A stretch of DNA of 64,000 nucleotides from an uncultured Chloroflexota bacterium (GTDB taxonomy: Bacteria > Chloroflexota > Dehalococcoidia > Lucifugimonadales > CAJXCD01), in the NCBI GenBank assembly GCA_913051545.1, contig CAJXCD010000002.1, positions 62,001-126,000 on the forward strand. The letters are read 5' to 3'. The position numbers were made by a program, and so were the translations under genes. Positions 28,315 through 38,548 of the stretch are shown here, piece by piece (position 1 is the first letter of the stretch; every line of letters starts with the position of its first letter). Under the pieces are notes generated by a model. That model had not been told where the DNA came from and ran no database searches. It saw nothing but the letters and a program-made list of their open reading frames with translations.

Positions 28315-29160
28315 CTATATTTCTGATTTGTTTCCACTGAGTTTAGACGCTAAATTCCCGTAGAAGGCAGAATTATCTCCATGTCTTAGAAACAAGGTTG
28401 AGTGGGGGCTGCGAGATATATATACGATTGAATCCACATCGAGGATGTTAGAAGTTATATCTACACTGATAGTTGATTGTAATTTATCTTGGACTCTAAG
28501 ATTAATCACGTCACTCCCACTTATAATGAGACTTTTGCTGAAGCTTATGTGTGCTGCTAGGGGTTGAACTAATATCGTGTTTGATTCTGGGTAAATAACT
28601 GGTCCTCCCGCTGCTAATGCGTAACTAGTACTTCCAGTGCCAGTTGAAATAATAATTCCGTCAGCTCTGTAAGTGGCGACATGTGTGTCATTAATTTGCG
28701 TATTTATATCAAGCAGTTTTGATGTAGATGCTCTGTTTATTACTACATCATTTAGAGCATGCATAGTTGTTGATTGTGCTTCTTGTTGCTTTTTGAATGT
28801 AGCTTGTAGCATCATTCTCTTTTCGATCCTGGGACTCCCATCTAGATAAGATAACAATCTGTCTTGAGCTTCTGGGACGCTTAATTCTGTCATGAAGCCG
28901 ATCCGTCCCATGTTGATTCCCAGAATAGCTATGTTGTTGGGCGATGCAATTCTAGCCACGCGTAAAATCGTTCCATCTCCACCGATAGTGACGATGATTG
29001 AAGCAGATTCAATGTGTTCCGAATTTGCGTTGAGAGTTTCTACGGGAGATATCCAGCAAGTATAGTACCGCCTAGCACTATCCATTAGGGTGTTTGCAAG
29101 TTGGATAGCATCAGGAAGGGTAGAATTATATACGAAGCCTATCGAATTCTTATAGGTCAT
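28315..29160 (-). CDS. nadK: NAD kinase
   Basis: IVTIGGDGTILRVAR; GINMGRIGFMTEL; ISTGTGSTSYALAAGGPVIYP. Confidence 0.93.
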   Translation of the reverse strand: MTYKNSIGFVYNSTLPDAIQLANTLMDSARRYYTCWISPVETLNANSEHIESASIIVTIGGDGTILRVARIASPNNIAILGINMGRIGFMTELSVPEAQDRLLSYLDGSPRIEKRMMLQATFKKQQEAQSTTMHALNDVVINRASTSKLLDINTQINDTHVATYRADGIIISTGTGSTSYALAAGGPVIYPESNTILVQPLAAHISFSKSLIISGSDVINLRVQDKLQSTISVDITSNILDVDSIVYISRSPHSTLFLRHGDNSAFYGNLASKLSGNKSEI

Positions 29161-29219
29161 GACGGCAAGGAGTCTAACATTGGGTTATTGTAGGTGTCAA
29201 CGAGGGTGCACTTAGTTGT

Positions 29220-30713
29220 TTAAGATAAGGTAGCAGCAGCTGATTGAGCAATTTTTATTAATGGTGTTGGATATATGCCGAATAACATTACCATGAAAGT
29301 GCTGACTGTTATGGCTAAACGAGTGCGGATAGATGCCGTTATAGGTTCCTCTGTGTCACTGGATGATAAATACATCACTTTTATGACTCGTAGATAGTAG
29401 TATGCGGATAGAACACTATTAAGCACTCCGATCACGGCTAACCAAGCAAGACCTGAATCCACTGCAGCTCCAAAGATATAGAGTTTTACCATGAATCCAA
29501 CGGTTGGAGGTATTCCTATCAAAGATACCAGGGCCAATGCGAGCACTCCACCCGTAAGTGGGAATTTTCTTCCAATACCAGCAAAACTAGATATTTTGTT
29601 GTCACCGACTGAGTTTGATATTATTATCACTGATCCAAATGCAGCGAGATTTGTCAGTCCATAACCACCCAAGTAGAACAATATTCCACTAATGCCTTGA
29701 TGAGGACCTTGTGTGATTGTATTTGTGGATAAAGAAGCTAAACCAACTAATAAATAACCAGCATGGGCTACTGCACTATAAGCTAGCATCCGCTTAATGT
29801 TTGATTGCGAGATAGCAAGTAGGTTTCCGATTGTCATGGATAAGGCTGCTAATATTGCAAATATCATAGTCCACTCTACTCTTAGGACATCATGCTGGAA
29901 TGCTTCGTGGAAAACTCGTAGGACTATTGCGAAACCAGCCGCCTTACTAGCGACTGATAGAAATGCAGTTATAGGTGTTGGAGAACCTTCGTATACGTCA
30001 GGGGCCCACATGTGGAATGGCACCACTGTTATCTTAAATCCAAATCCGGCGATTATAAGGGTAATACCCAAGAGTAGAGCATAGTTTCCAAATGGTTGCG
30101 TTCCTAATAACCCGCCCTGATTTATAGCCGATGCTATTTCAGATAAAACCGTTGTACCAGTAAATCCATAAACCAATACCATACCGTACAGAAGTATTGC
30201 TGAACTGACCCCACTCAGAACGAGGAATTTCAGGCCAGCCTCTGATGATTTATTACTGCGCAGGAAAGTCGCTAATGCTGCAATCGGAAGTGCAGAAAGT
30301 TCCAAAGCAATGTATATCGTAATCAGTTCTACTGTTGACGCCATTAACATCATTCCAGACGTTGATAATAGGATTAATACTATAAATTCAGTCTGAAAAT
30401 TTTGGAATTTCTTCGAGTAGTCCGTAGAAAGCAGTATTACAGTTTCAGCTGCCCCTAGAAGAATAAATTTTAGAAAAATACTAAATCCGTCGACTTTTAG
30501 GGAGTCTTTTAAGATCCCTTGATTTTGTACAATTCCATTTTCCATATCCATCCATAGTATGACACTTAATATGATTGGGATCACAAGGCCTATAGATGAA
30601 ATTGATTGTGCTATCGTATCCTTTTTGGTAATGAAGTTAATAGCTAAAATGATGAAACTTAGAACTATTACGCTCAGTTCCGGCGAAAGGATATATATAT
30701 CATGAAATGTCAT
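29220..30713 (-). CDS. nuoN: NADH-quinone oxidoreductase subunit N
   Basis: Multi-TM Proton_antipo_M; FKITVVPFHMWAPDVYEGSPTPITAFLSVASKAAGFA. Confidence 0.95.
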   Translation of the reverse strand: MTFHDIYILSPELSVIVLSFIILAINFITKKDTIAQSISSIGLVIPIILSVILWMDMENGIVQNQGILKDSLKVDGFSIFLKFILLGAAETVILLSTDYSKKFQNFQTEFIVLILLSTSGMMLMASTVELITIYIALELSALPIAALATFLRSNKSSEAGLKFLVLSGVSSAILLYGMVLVYGFTGTTVLSEIASAINQGGLLGTQPFGNYALLLGITLIIAGFGFKITVVPFHMWAPDVYEGSPTPITAFLSVASKAAGFAIVLRVFHEAFQHDVLRVEWTMIFAILAALSMTIGNLLAISQSNIKRMLAYSAVAHAGYLLVGLASLSTNTITQGPHQGISGILFYLGGYGLTNLAAFGSVIIISNSVGDNKISSFAGIGRKFPLTGGVLALALVSLIGIPPTVGFMVKLYIFGAAVDSGLAWLAVIGVLNSVLSAYYYLRVIKVMYLSSSDTEEPITASIRTRLAITVSTFMVMLFGIYPTPLIKIAQSAAATLS

Positions 30714-30730
30714 TTATTAACCTTGACTTG

Positions 30731-32293
30731 CTAATTAAATATGAATGCCAGCAGATTATTTTGATTTGAACCTAGTTCTACTGACGCAGCGTTATCTGAT
30801 ATCCCCTGTATTATAGGGGATATCCCTAGTTGAAATACGTCACTTATAATTGAAGGGAACAATCCTATAACAAGTACACTAATAGCTAATATAGCTAGAG
30901 GTACGGCTTCTAAAGTAGATGCATCCCTAACATTATTGAATCTCTCGATAGACGGCCCAAAAAATGTTCGTTGTATCATCCAGAGGATATATCCCGCAGT
31001 TATCACTATACCAAATGCACTCAATAAGGTGCCTATGTTCCAGACGGGGAATGTTCCAAGAAACACCAATACTTCAGACACAAATCCACTTGTGCCAGGT
31101 AGTCCTAAGGATGCAAGGCCTGCTAGGATAAATCCCGATGCTAGAATTGGCATTCTAGTTGCGAGACCTCCAAGATCTGGAATATGTCTTGTATGAGCTT
31201 TCTCATACACTAGACCTACTAACAAAAACATCAGACCAGTAATTGTTCCATGAGTAAACATTTGCATCGCAGCACCAGTTAGCCCTACGGTGGCGTTTCC
31301 TGCTGCACCAGCTACAGATGATATCCCTACAAGTACATACCCCATGTGACTTATGCTACTAAAGGCTATCAGTCTCTTAAGATCCGTCTGGCGTAATGTG
31401 ACGATAGCACCATAAAGCACATTTATAACTCCTAGGGTAATAAGTATCCATGCTACTTCAGTGATAACGTTTGGGAACATGCTTACTGATACCCTAAGCA
31501 TGCCATATCCTCCCATTTTTAATAGCACACCGGCTAGCATAACGCTGACAGCTGTTGGTGCATCTGTATGCGCATCAGGGAGCCATGTATGAAAGGGCCA
31601 TACAGGTAATTTGACGGCAAACCCTACAAAAAGCAAAGTGAATATGAGCCCTGACGGGATAATCAGAGTCGCAGTTTGAATTTTGGAAGGCAATTCTGTC
31701 ATATCAAAAGTGTGTATTCCGGTGGAAAAATAAAGAGCTAATATTCCTATTAACATGAAGGCACTAGCTAGGAATGTAAATATAAGGAATTTCATGGCTG
31801 AGTATTCCTTACGTCCACTTCCCCATATAGATATCAGAAAGAACATTGGTATGAGTTCTAGTTCCCAGAGCAGAAAGAAAAGGATGAAGTCTAATGCAGT
31901 AAATACACCAACGACTGCAGTTTGTAGTACCAATAGCCAAACAAAATATTCTTTAACTCTTTGTTTTATTCCTAATGAAGCAAATATCGCAGAAATACCA
32001 AGTAGTCCAGATAGTAATACGAGAGGTGCACTAAGGCCATCAACAGCTAAGAAATAATTCACATTTAAAGAATCAAATGGAATCCATTCGGAAGTTTTAT
32101 CCACAAATTGGTATTGAGCACCTCCTTTTTCGTATCCGAAAAATATTACGGATGTAAGGACTAGTTCAATTACTCCAATTAACACAGCAAAGTATCTTAT
32201 GGATTTCGCACCATTAATAGCTAAAGCGATTATTATGGCTCCTACCAGAGGTAGGAATACTGTAATAGTCAATATGCCAGAAAAGTTTTCCAA
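30731..32293 (-). CDS. nuoM: NADH-quinone oxidoreductase subunit M
   Basis: VKLPVWPFHTWLPDAHTDAPTAVSVMLAGVLLKMGGYG; LWELELIPMFFLI. Confidence 0.95.
   Translation of the reverse strand: MENFSGILTITVFLPLVGAIIIALAINGAKSIRYFAVLIGVIELVLTSVIFFGYEKGGAQYQFVDKTSEWIPFDSLNVNYFLAVDGLSAPLVLLSGLLGISAIFASLGIKQRVKEYFVWLLVLQTAVVGVFTALDFILFFLLWELELIPMFFLISIWGSGRKEYSAMKFLIFTFLASAFMLIGILALYFSTGIHTFDMTELPSKIQTATLIIPSGLIFTLLFVGFAVKLPVWPFHTWLPDAHTDAPTAVSVMLAGVLLKMGGYGMLRVSVSMFPNVITEVAWILITLGVINVLYGAIVTLRQTDLKRLIAFSSISHMGYVLVGISSVAGAAGNATVGLTGAAMQMFTHGTITGLMFLLVGLVYEKAHTRHIPDLGGLATRMPILASGFILAGLASLGLPGTSGFVSEVLVFLGTFPVWNIGTLLSAFGIVITAGYILWMIQRTFFGPSIERFNNVRDASTLEAVPLAILAISVLVIGLFPSIISDVFQLGISPIIQGISDNAASVELGSNQNNLLAFIFN
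30798..30824. repeat. Perfect 10-bp inverted repeat near 3' end of nuoM
   Basis: GATATCCCCT-gtattat-AGGGGATATC. Confidence 0.85.
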
Positions 32294-32305
32294 ACGAACT
32301 CCCTA

Positions 32306-34267
32306 TTATTTGAACAGGATATATATAACTATAATTAATATCGTACCCAGAGATAGAATTAAACCATAACCTTGAGACTGCCCTGTTTGTATAGGAGCAA
32401 TTATTTTTCCGAGGTTTCGGCTAACTAATCCAATTTGGCGAACTATTCCATCTATAACCAATCGATCCGCCCAATCTATTGATTTAGCTATCGAGTTGTA
32501 TATAACTCGAGTTGTGATGAATGACTCATAAAATTCATCCAGGAAATATTTATTGATAAGTACCCTGTGTATAGGATTCGTAATCCTATACACACTATGT
32601 GAGATTAGTTTAGGTTGCCCATAAATCAGATAAGCTAAAAGTATACCTGCACCAGCTATTAAACTGGATAAAATAGCTACAACAAAATTGAATTTTATTG
32701 AATCAGCATGTAGGAAATGTGAGAGCCAGTGTTCTGGAATCACTACTAGGTTGACAGGTGGATTTACCAAGAATCCACCAATAATTGACATTAATCCTAA
32801 AACTAGAAGAGGTACCACCATTGCTTTTGGGGATTCTTGTAGATGAACATCAGGATTAATCAGATTTAGAGATGGGTCTGATTGCGCACCTCCTTTAAAA
32901 TCCCCTTCAAATGTCATAAATATAACTCTAAACATATAGAAGGCTGTCATAAATACAGCCAACAATGCAAATATGTAAACTATAGTAGATATGTTCATGC
33001 TGCTAGACCAGGCATGTGTTAATATTTCGTCCTTGCTCCAGAATCCAGCTAGAGGGAAAATTCCAGAAAGACTTAGTGCTCCGATTAGGAATGTCGAGTA
33101 TGTCCATGGCATAGATTTACGTAGTCCTCCCATGTACCTCATGTCAAACGTTCCTGTAGCATGGTTGACGCTTCCTGATCCTAAGAACAGTAATGCCTTG
33201 AAAAATGCGTGAGTGAAAAGATGAAATATTGCTGGTCCATAGGCACCTATTCCTAGAGCCAACATCATGTATCCTAATTGACTTATGGTCGAATAAGCCA
33301 AAACTCTCTTTATGTCGGTCATTACTAGTCCCATGGATGCCGCAAATAAGGCTGTAAAAACACCTGTTACAGCAACTGTTGTCATTGCTGCTTCCGAAGA
33401 ATGAAAAAGATCAAAGAATCTAGCTACTAAAAATACTCCAGCAGCGACCATAGTGGCGGCATGGATTAATGCACTGACAGGGGTTGGTCCTTCCATAGCA
33501 TCTGGTAGCCAGGTATGTAATGGGAATTGTCCAGATTTCCCGATAGCGCCAGCAAAAATGCCTATCGCTACCCAGGTCACCACTCCACTAGCTAAAATTC
33601 CAGTTTTAGCAGCAAGGTTAATATCGCTTATGTCTAACGAATTTAGACCGTTAGCTGCGAAAGTCTCTCCGTTTGAAAATAGGTAGAGTATTGCTAAAAG
33701 CAACCCAAAGTCGCCAAATCGGGTAATTATGAAAGCCTTTTTGGCGGCCGCTGCAGCAGAAGGTTTATGGTACCAAAATCCAATTAGCAGGTAAGAACTG
33801 AGTCCAACGAGTTCCCAGAAGGCGTAAAGCTGAACAACATTGCTTGCCATAATGAGACCTATCATTGAAGCAGTGAAGAGTGACATGTATGCAAAATAAC
33901 GCGAATAGCCTGAGTCGTTCTCCATGTAGGATGTTGAATAAATTTGGACCATCAAACTAACACTCGTGACTACAATTAGCATAATGGCAGTTAGTGAATC
34001 CGATATAATCCCGATACTAATTTCCAGAATACCTAACGAGATCCAACTTTGTGATTGGTAGCTATCTATGCTCACATCGTTATTTATTACGCTTATAAGA
34101 AACCAAATTGATAAGAATAGTGAGATACTTATAGACGCAATCGTCAAATGACTGGATACATTACGGAATTGATTAAAGAATGGACGTATTACTATAGATA
34201 TAACGGCGAACGATAGGAAGGGCGATAATAGTATAAGCCACACTACGTTTTCAGGTATCACGCACAT
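32306..34267 (-). CDS. nuoL: NADH-quinone oxidoreductase subunit L
   Basis: SGQFPLHTWLPDAMEGPTPVSALIHAATMVAAGVFLVAR. Confidence 0.95.
   Translation of the reverse strand: MCVIPENVVWLILLSPFLSFAVISIVIRPFFNQFRNVSSHLTIASISISLFLSIWFLISVINNDVSIDSYQSQSWISLGILEISIGIISDSLTAIMLIVVTSVSLMVQIYSTSYMENDSGYSRYFAYMSLFTASMIGLIMASNVVQLYAFWELVGLSSYLLIGFWYHKPSAAAAAKKAFIITRFGDFGLLLAILYLFSNGETFAANGLNSLDISDINLAAKTGILASGVVTWVAIGIFAGAIGKSGQFPLHTWLPDAMEGPTPVSALIHAATMVAAGVFLVARFFDLFHSSEAAMTTVAVTGVFTALFAASMGLVMTDIKRVLAYSTISQLGYMMLALGIGAYGPAIFHLFTHAFFKALLFLGSGSVNHATGTFDMRYMGGLRKSMPWTYSTFLIGALSLSGIFPLAGFWSKDEILTHAWSSSMNISTIVYIFALLAVFMTAFYMFRVIFMTFEGDFKGGAQSDPSLNLINPDVHLQESPKAMVVPLLVLGLMSIIGGFLVNPPVNLVVIPEHWLSHFLHADSIKFNFVVAILSSLIAGAGILLAYLIYGQPKLISHSVYRITNPIHRVLINKYFLDEFYESFITTRVIYNSIAKSIDWADRLVIDGIVRQIGLVSRNLGKIIAPIQTGQSQGYGLILSLGTILIIVIYILFK
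32566..32594. repeat. Perfect 13-bp inverted repeat with 3-nt loop inside nuoL
   Basis: TGTGTATAGGATT-CGT-AATCCTATACACA. Confidence 0.9.
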
Positions 34268-34295
34268 ACTCCATAATTTTTATGTGGATTTGGTT

Positions 34296-34490
34296 TCATA
34301 TTTTTCGAAGGATTTCATCAGCTACGTGTTCTCGACCTTTTGGTACCATTATTTTGAATACTACTCTTTCACCCCAAGACAATATATCTCCTTTAGGTAT
34401 TATCTTTGTGGGAAGGCCATCACCTTCTAGCACATCTTTCCACATTTCCGCCATCATAAGATTAGGGGCCTCTCGGTAATCTATCCACAT
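34296..34490 (-). CDS. DUF2007-like small protein between nuoK and nuoL
   Basis: MWIDYREAPNLMMAEMWKDVLEGDGLPTKIIPKGDILSWGERVVFKIMVPKGREHVADEILRKI resembles DUF2007 (xAPNxxEAExxKxxLExxGIPxxI...VxVPxExxxxAxEIL). Confidence 0.6.
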   Translation of the reverse strand: MWIDYREAPNLMMAEMWKDVLEGDGLPTKIIPKGDILSWGERVVFKIMVPKGREHVADEILRKI

Positions 34491-34499
34491 TTAATTCCC

Positions 34500-34838
34500 T
34501 CAGTGCCTCATTTGATTGACGTCTGTTATGAATACGGTTTCTCGACTACGATAAACTGTGATTATTATAGCTACACCAAGAGCTATTTCTGCAGCAGCTA
34601 CAGTTACGATGAATAGTGAAAAAATTTGACCAGTTAATGCCGAACGAGTTACATCAGTGCCCTGGCTAATTAGTGAGGGATCCAAGTATCTAGAAAATGC
34701 TACAGCAGCAATGTTTACCGCATTTAACATAAGTTCTATACTCATTAGAACAGTTATAACATTTCTTTTTGAAATTGTCCCATACAACCCAATGGCGAAA
34801 ATAGCCGCACTAACTATAAGAAAATTTTCAAGATTCAT
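34500..34838 (-). CDS. nuoK: NADH-quinone oxidoreductase subunit K
   Basis: FAIGLYGTISKRNVITVLMSIELMLNAVNIAAVAFSRY. Confidence 0.95.
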   Translation of the reverse strand: MNLENFLIVSAAIFAIGLYGTISKRNVITVLMSIELMLNAVNIAAVAFSRYLDPSLISQGTDVTRSALTGQIFSLFIVTVAAAEIALGVAIIITVYRSRETVFITDVNQMRH

Positions 34839-34853
34839 ATTGTCGTAAGATTC

Positions 34854-35579
34854 CTATTTTTCTCTTATTAGAGTCAAAGCTCCTATCATAGCTGCGAGAA
34901 GTAATATAGAGACTAATTCGAACGCTAGTACGAAATCACGTAGTAATAATTCAGCTATGGAGGGGATGGTATCTGTAAATATCTTGTCTAACCCAGATTG
35001 GTCTCGATCAGAATCAAGTTTTTCATCTAACACATATGATGTATCATCTTGTACTTCACGATCCGCTGGAGATTCTGAGTCTGAGTGTTTAGGATCACAA
35101 AAGAACCAAAAGCAAACATGGAAGTAAGAAAATTTAGTGTAAACTTCTACGGAATCCTCTTGATACGTATCTGGCAGCGGATCTGGATGAGGTTGGATAT
35201 TCCAGTCTACTTGTACCATAACAAACGTAAACACCAGAAAGAAAATTAACCCAACTATTGAAGCAGGAATTTTTAGTCGGTTGGGAGGATTACCGTCTGA
35301 CACATCCCTTGTCATCAAAATCGCAAATATTATGAGTACAGAGATTGCTCCAACATATATCAGAATTTGAACTACTGCTAAAAACTCAGCCCTTAGTAGA
35401 ATAAACATACCAGCGATACCGATAAATGCTAAAACCAAGAATAATGCCGCGCGGAAAAGATCTCGAATTTGTACCACTGCGAATGAGGACACTATGACTG
35501 AAATTGATACTACCCAAAATGCTATGTTTGTGATAACAGATGATTCAATCGTTGAGCTTAAACTCATCTTTTCGCCCAC
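34854..35579 (-). CDS. nuoJ: NADH-quinone oxidoreductase subunit J with long hydrophilic insertion
   Basis: RDLFRAALFLVLAFIGIAGMFILLRAEFLAVVQILIYVGAISVLIIFAILMT; acidic insertion before last TM. Confidence 0.9.
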   Translation of the reverse strand: MGEKMSLSSTIESSVITNIAFWVVSISVIVSSFAVVQIRDLFRAALFLVLAFIGIAGMFILLRAEFLAVVQILIYVGAISVLIIFAILMTRDVSDGNPPNRLKIPASIVGLIFFLVFTFVMVQVDWNIQPHPDPLPDTYQEDSVEVYTKFSYFHVCFWFFCDPKHSDSESPADREVQDDTSYVLDEKLDSDRDQSGLDKIFTDTIPSIAELLLRDFVLAFELVSILLLAAMIGALTLIREK

Positions 35580-36235
35580 TTTGCAGCTTGATCATCTGAT
35601 GAGGGGCTTTCATGTCTCCCTGCTTCTGTCCAGTCTACATCTCTTCCAATTCCAGGGTCATAAGATTTTTCTTCTAATTGTGGTCTGAACCAAGTACTTG
35701 GCTTTTTACGTGACTTGCGAAGTCGGTCAATATCTATCACTAGTTCTTCTCGCTTGTAGGTTCCTTCCTCAAACCCACTGCCGAGGTGCAACGCATCGTA
35801 TGGACATGCTTCTACGCAAAGACCACAGAACATACATCTACCAATATCTATATCAAATACTTCTATACCGTATTTTTCTCCTTCAGGCATAGCGTTTCCA
35901 CTTGGTTCGGTTACTATGCGAATTATGCCCAGGGGACAGTATTTAGCGCAGCTAGCACATCCGGTGCAGCGTTGTTCATACCATGTAAATTCTTCCCCTC
36001 TGAAACGGGGGTGTTTTGGTTGCCTGTCTTCTACGGTTTCCAGCCCTATAATTGCACGGATAGACTTTCCAGGATTAGCAAGTACATACTTTAATGGGTT
36101 AATGTCAGCGTTTTGTGCGAGCCACAAAATTCCGACCTTCCTGTCTGGATATTGGTGTAACGTGAACATTCTGCTTGGAAGCAATAAATTTTTTAAGGTA
36201 ATTCTGAGTCCCCTGATTATTCCTGTTCCATACAT
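35564..36235 (-). CDS. nuoI: NADH-quinone oxidoreductase subunit I (2x[4Fe-4S])
   Basis: CTGCASCAKYCPLGI and CMFCGLCVEACPYDAL. Confidence 0.95.
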   Translation of the reverse strand: MYGTGIIRGLRITLKNLLLPSRMFTLHQYPDRKVGILWLAQNADINPLKYVLANPGKSIRAIIGLETVEDRQPKHPRFRGEEFTWYEQRCTGCASCAKYCPLGIIRIVTEPSGNAMPEGEKYGIEVFDIDIGRCMFCGLCVEACPYDALHLGSGFEEGTYKREELVIDIDRLRKSRKKPSTWFRPQLEEKSYDPGIGRDVDWTEAGRHESPSSDDQAAKWAKR

Positions 36236-36237
36236 GC

Positions 36238-37428
36238 TTATTCGGCCTCCGCGTACATGTTGGCAAGAGGTGATGGTACCGGTTTCTTTGGTTGTAATGA
36301 TGGTTGGCCAAGTACATTAGCTAATATATAGATAGCTATACCAGTCACAAGCCAATTGATTCCCGACATGATTAGGAGTGTAGATACTCCGATAGGTTCG
36401 ATCCCTCCACTTTGAAAAAATTGAATCTCTGCTGCTATCAGGAAGATATTAAGTAAAGCAAGTGGAAATAAACCTTTCCATGCGAATCCCATAATTTGGT
36501 CTACCCTGAGTCGTGGCCAAGTTGCACGAATCCATAGCAATAAAAATGTCGCAGCAAGTGCTTTTAGTATGAACCACACTTGCCCTGGTATTAAATCAGG
36601 TCCTCTGCTGCCTCCTAAGAAAACCACCGTTAATATAGCAGCAGTAACTAGTGGGGCCATAAATTCTGCTAGCTGAAATATCGCGAACTTAATTCCACTG
36701 AACTCTGTATGATAGCCTCCAGTTAGTTCAGATTCAGCTTCTATCATATCGAATGGTGCTCTGCTCATCTCTGCTGATGCGGCTATTATGAATACTAGGA
36801 AACCTAGTGGTTGTACGATTAGGAACGGCAGTGTTTGACTCGCTACAATGCCTGACAAGGATAATGATCCTGCCAAGAGTACTGCCCCCGCTAGGGCTAA
36901 CGCCATGGGCACTTCATAGCTCACAAGCATAGCTACTCCACGCATGGCGCCAAGCATGGCGTACTTGTTCCGGGAGCCCCAGCCACCCATAAATATCCCA
37001 AAGGTATTCATGCCGGTCACTCCCATTATGAAAAGGACACCCACATTGAGATCACCAAGAAAACTGTTGGTACCGAATGGGATGATGGCAAAAACCAGAA
37101 ATGCTGGGACCAGTAATGCTATAGGCGCTAACGTAGAGACAATACGATCAGCTGAATTGGGAGAAATATCTTCTTTTGTTATCAGCTTTATAATATCTGC
37201 AAGTGGTTGAAGGAGCCCGAATGGACCCCAGCGATTTGGGCCAAGGCGAGATTGAAATCTACCTAGTACCCTGCGTTCAAACCAAGTGTATAGAGCAGCT
37301 ACTCCAACGAGTGCATTTATTACAACCAGAGCTAGAAATATACCTGATATAGAGAACGCGATCCATTCTAGACCATCAGGTAGAATTCCAGAGACAAAGG
37401 CATGAATATTTCGGAATCCCAATTCCAT
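36238..37428 (-). CDS. nuoH: NADH-quinone oxidoreductase subunit H
   Basis: YTWFERRVLGRFQSRLGPNRWGPFGLLQPLADIIKLITKED. Confidence 0.95.
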   Translation of the reverse strand: MELGFRNIHAFVSGILPDGLEWIAFSISGIFLALVVINALVGVAALYTWFERRVLGRFQSRLGPNRWGPFGLLQPLADIIKLITKEDISPNSADRIVSTLAPIALLVPAFLVFAIIPFGTNSFLGDLNVGVLFIMGVTGMNTFGIFMGGWGSRNKYAMLGAMRGVAMLVSYEVPMALALAGAVLLAGSLSLSGIVASQTLPFLIVQPLGFLVFIIAASAEMSRAPFDMIEAESELTGGYHTEFSGIKFAIFQLAEFMAPLVTAAILTVVFLGGSRGPDLIPGQVWFILKALAATFLLLWIRATWPRLRVDQIMGFAWKGLFPLALLNIFLIAAEIQFFQSGGIEPIGVSTLLIMSGINWLVTGIAIYILANVLGQPSLQPKKPVPSPLANMYAEAE

Positions 37429-38531
37429 TACCTATCCACCTCTCCCATGTTAACTGCTAGGCTTCCGAATATTACAATTAAGTCTGACATTTTCCCACCT
37501 ACAATCATGTCTCTAAGCATGGTGGTATTAATAAAAGAGGGCGAACGTATCTTACACCTATAAGGCGAAATTCCCCCATCACTGACTATGTAGAATCCTA
37601 GTTCTCCTCTTGGAGCTTCTACGCATCCGTAAGCATCGCCTTCTGGCGGTCTCATAAAAAAAGCACCATCAGTTTTAACTGTCCCATCTGGTATTTTATC
37701 TACGCATTGTTTTATTATTTTGACGCTTTCCCGCATCTCTTGCAGCCTAACTATATATCTGTCAAAACAATCCCCTGTTGCTCCAATAGGTATTTCGAAA
37801 TCCATCTCTGAATAGATTTCGTATGGATCTGCTTTTCTGAGATCCCATTGTACTCCGCTAGCCCGTAGTATTGGTCCAGATATTGATGCATCGATAGCAA
37901 CTTCAGGATCCAATACGCCTACGTCTCTCGTTCTAGACAAAACTATTTCGTTACGAGTTATAAGTTCTTCAAGTTCATCTATATATCCGGGCATATCTTC
38001 AAGAAAATCATTCAGGGCTGGCCAGAAATCTGATGGTGCGTCTTGGGTAAGTCCTCCTGGTCTCATGTAACTTACTGTTATTCGAGCCCCACAAAGCATT
38101 TCGAACAAGTCTAAAATACGTTCTCTTTCTCTAAAACAGTACATTAACATAGTTACAAATGTTCCTAGTTCTTGCAGGAAAAACCCCGTAAAAACTAGAT
38201 GAGAAGCTATTCTCTGCAACTCTACGGATATTACCCTCAGGTACATTGCTCGCTCAGGGACTTCGATCCCGCCTAGCTTTTCCAAAGCTGTTACATAACC
38301 CAGATTATTACTCATTGCCGATTCATAATCGAGTCTGTCAGTCAGAGTCACAATTTGAGTGTATGTCCGCTCCTCAGCGAGTTTTTCTGTACCTCTGTGA
38401 AGATAACCAAACACCGGTTCCAAATCTATAACCTCTTCGCCATCAAATGTAACTCGAAGCCTAAATACCCCATGAGTACTTGGATGTTGCGGTCCTAGGT
38501 TTATAGTTACTGGCTCTGTACGTATAGGCAT
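37428..38531 (-). CDS. nuoD: NADH-quinone oxidoreductase subunit D
   Basis: NLGPQHPSTHGVFRLRVTFDGE; GYLHRGTEKLAE; EAPRGELGFYIVSDG. Confidence 0.95.
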   Translation of the reverse strand: MPIRTEPVTINLGPQHPSTHGVFRLRVTFDGEEVIDLEPVFGYLHRGTEKLAEERTYTQIVTLTDRLDYESAMSNNLGYVTALEKLGGIEVPERAMYLRVISVELQRIASHLVFTGFFLQELGTFVTMLMYCFRERERILDLFEMLCGARITVSYMRPGGLTQDAPSDFWPALNDFLEDMPGYIDELEELITRNEIVLSRTRDVGVLDPEVAIDASISGPILRASGVQWDLRKADPYEIYSEMDFEIPIGATGDCFDRYIVRLQEMRESVKIIKQCVDKIPDGTVKTDGAFFMRPPEGDAYGCVEAPRGELGFYIVSDGGISPYRCKIRSPSFINTTMLRDMIVGGKMSDLIVIFGSLAVNMGEVDR

Positions 38532-38548
38532 TATTCTTAAGCTATAAA

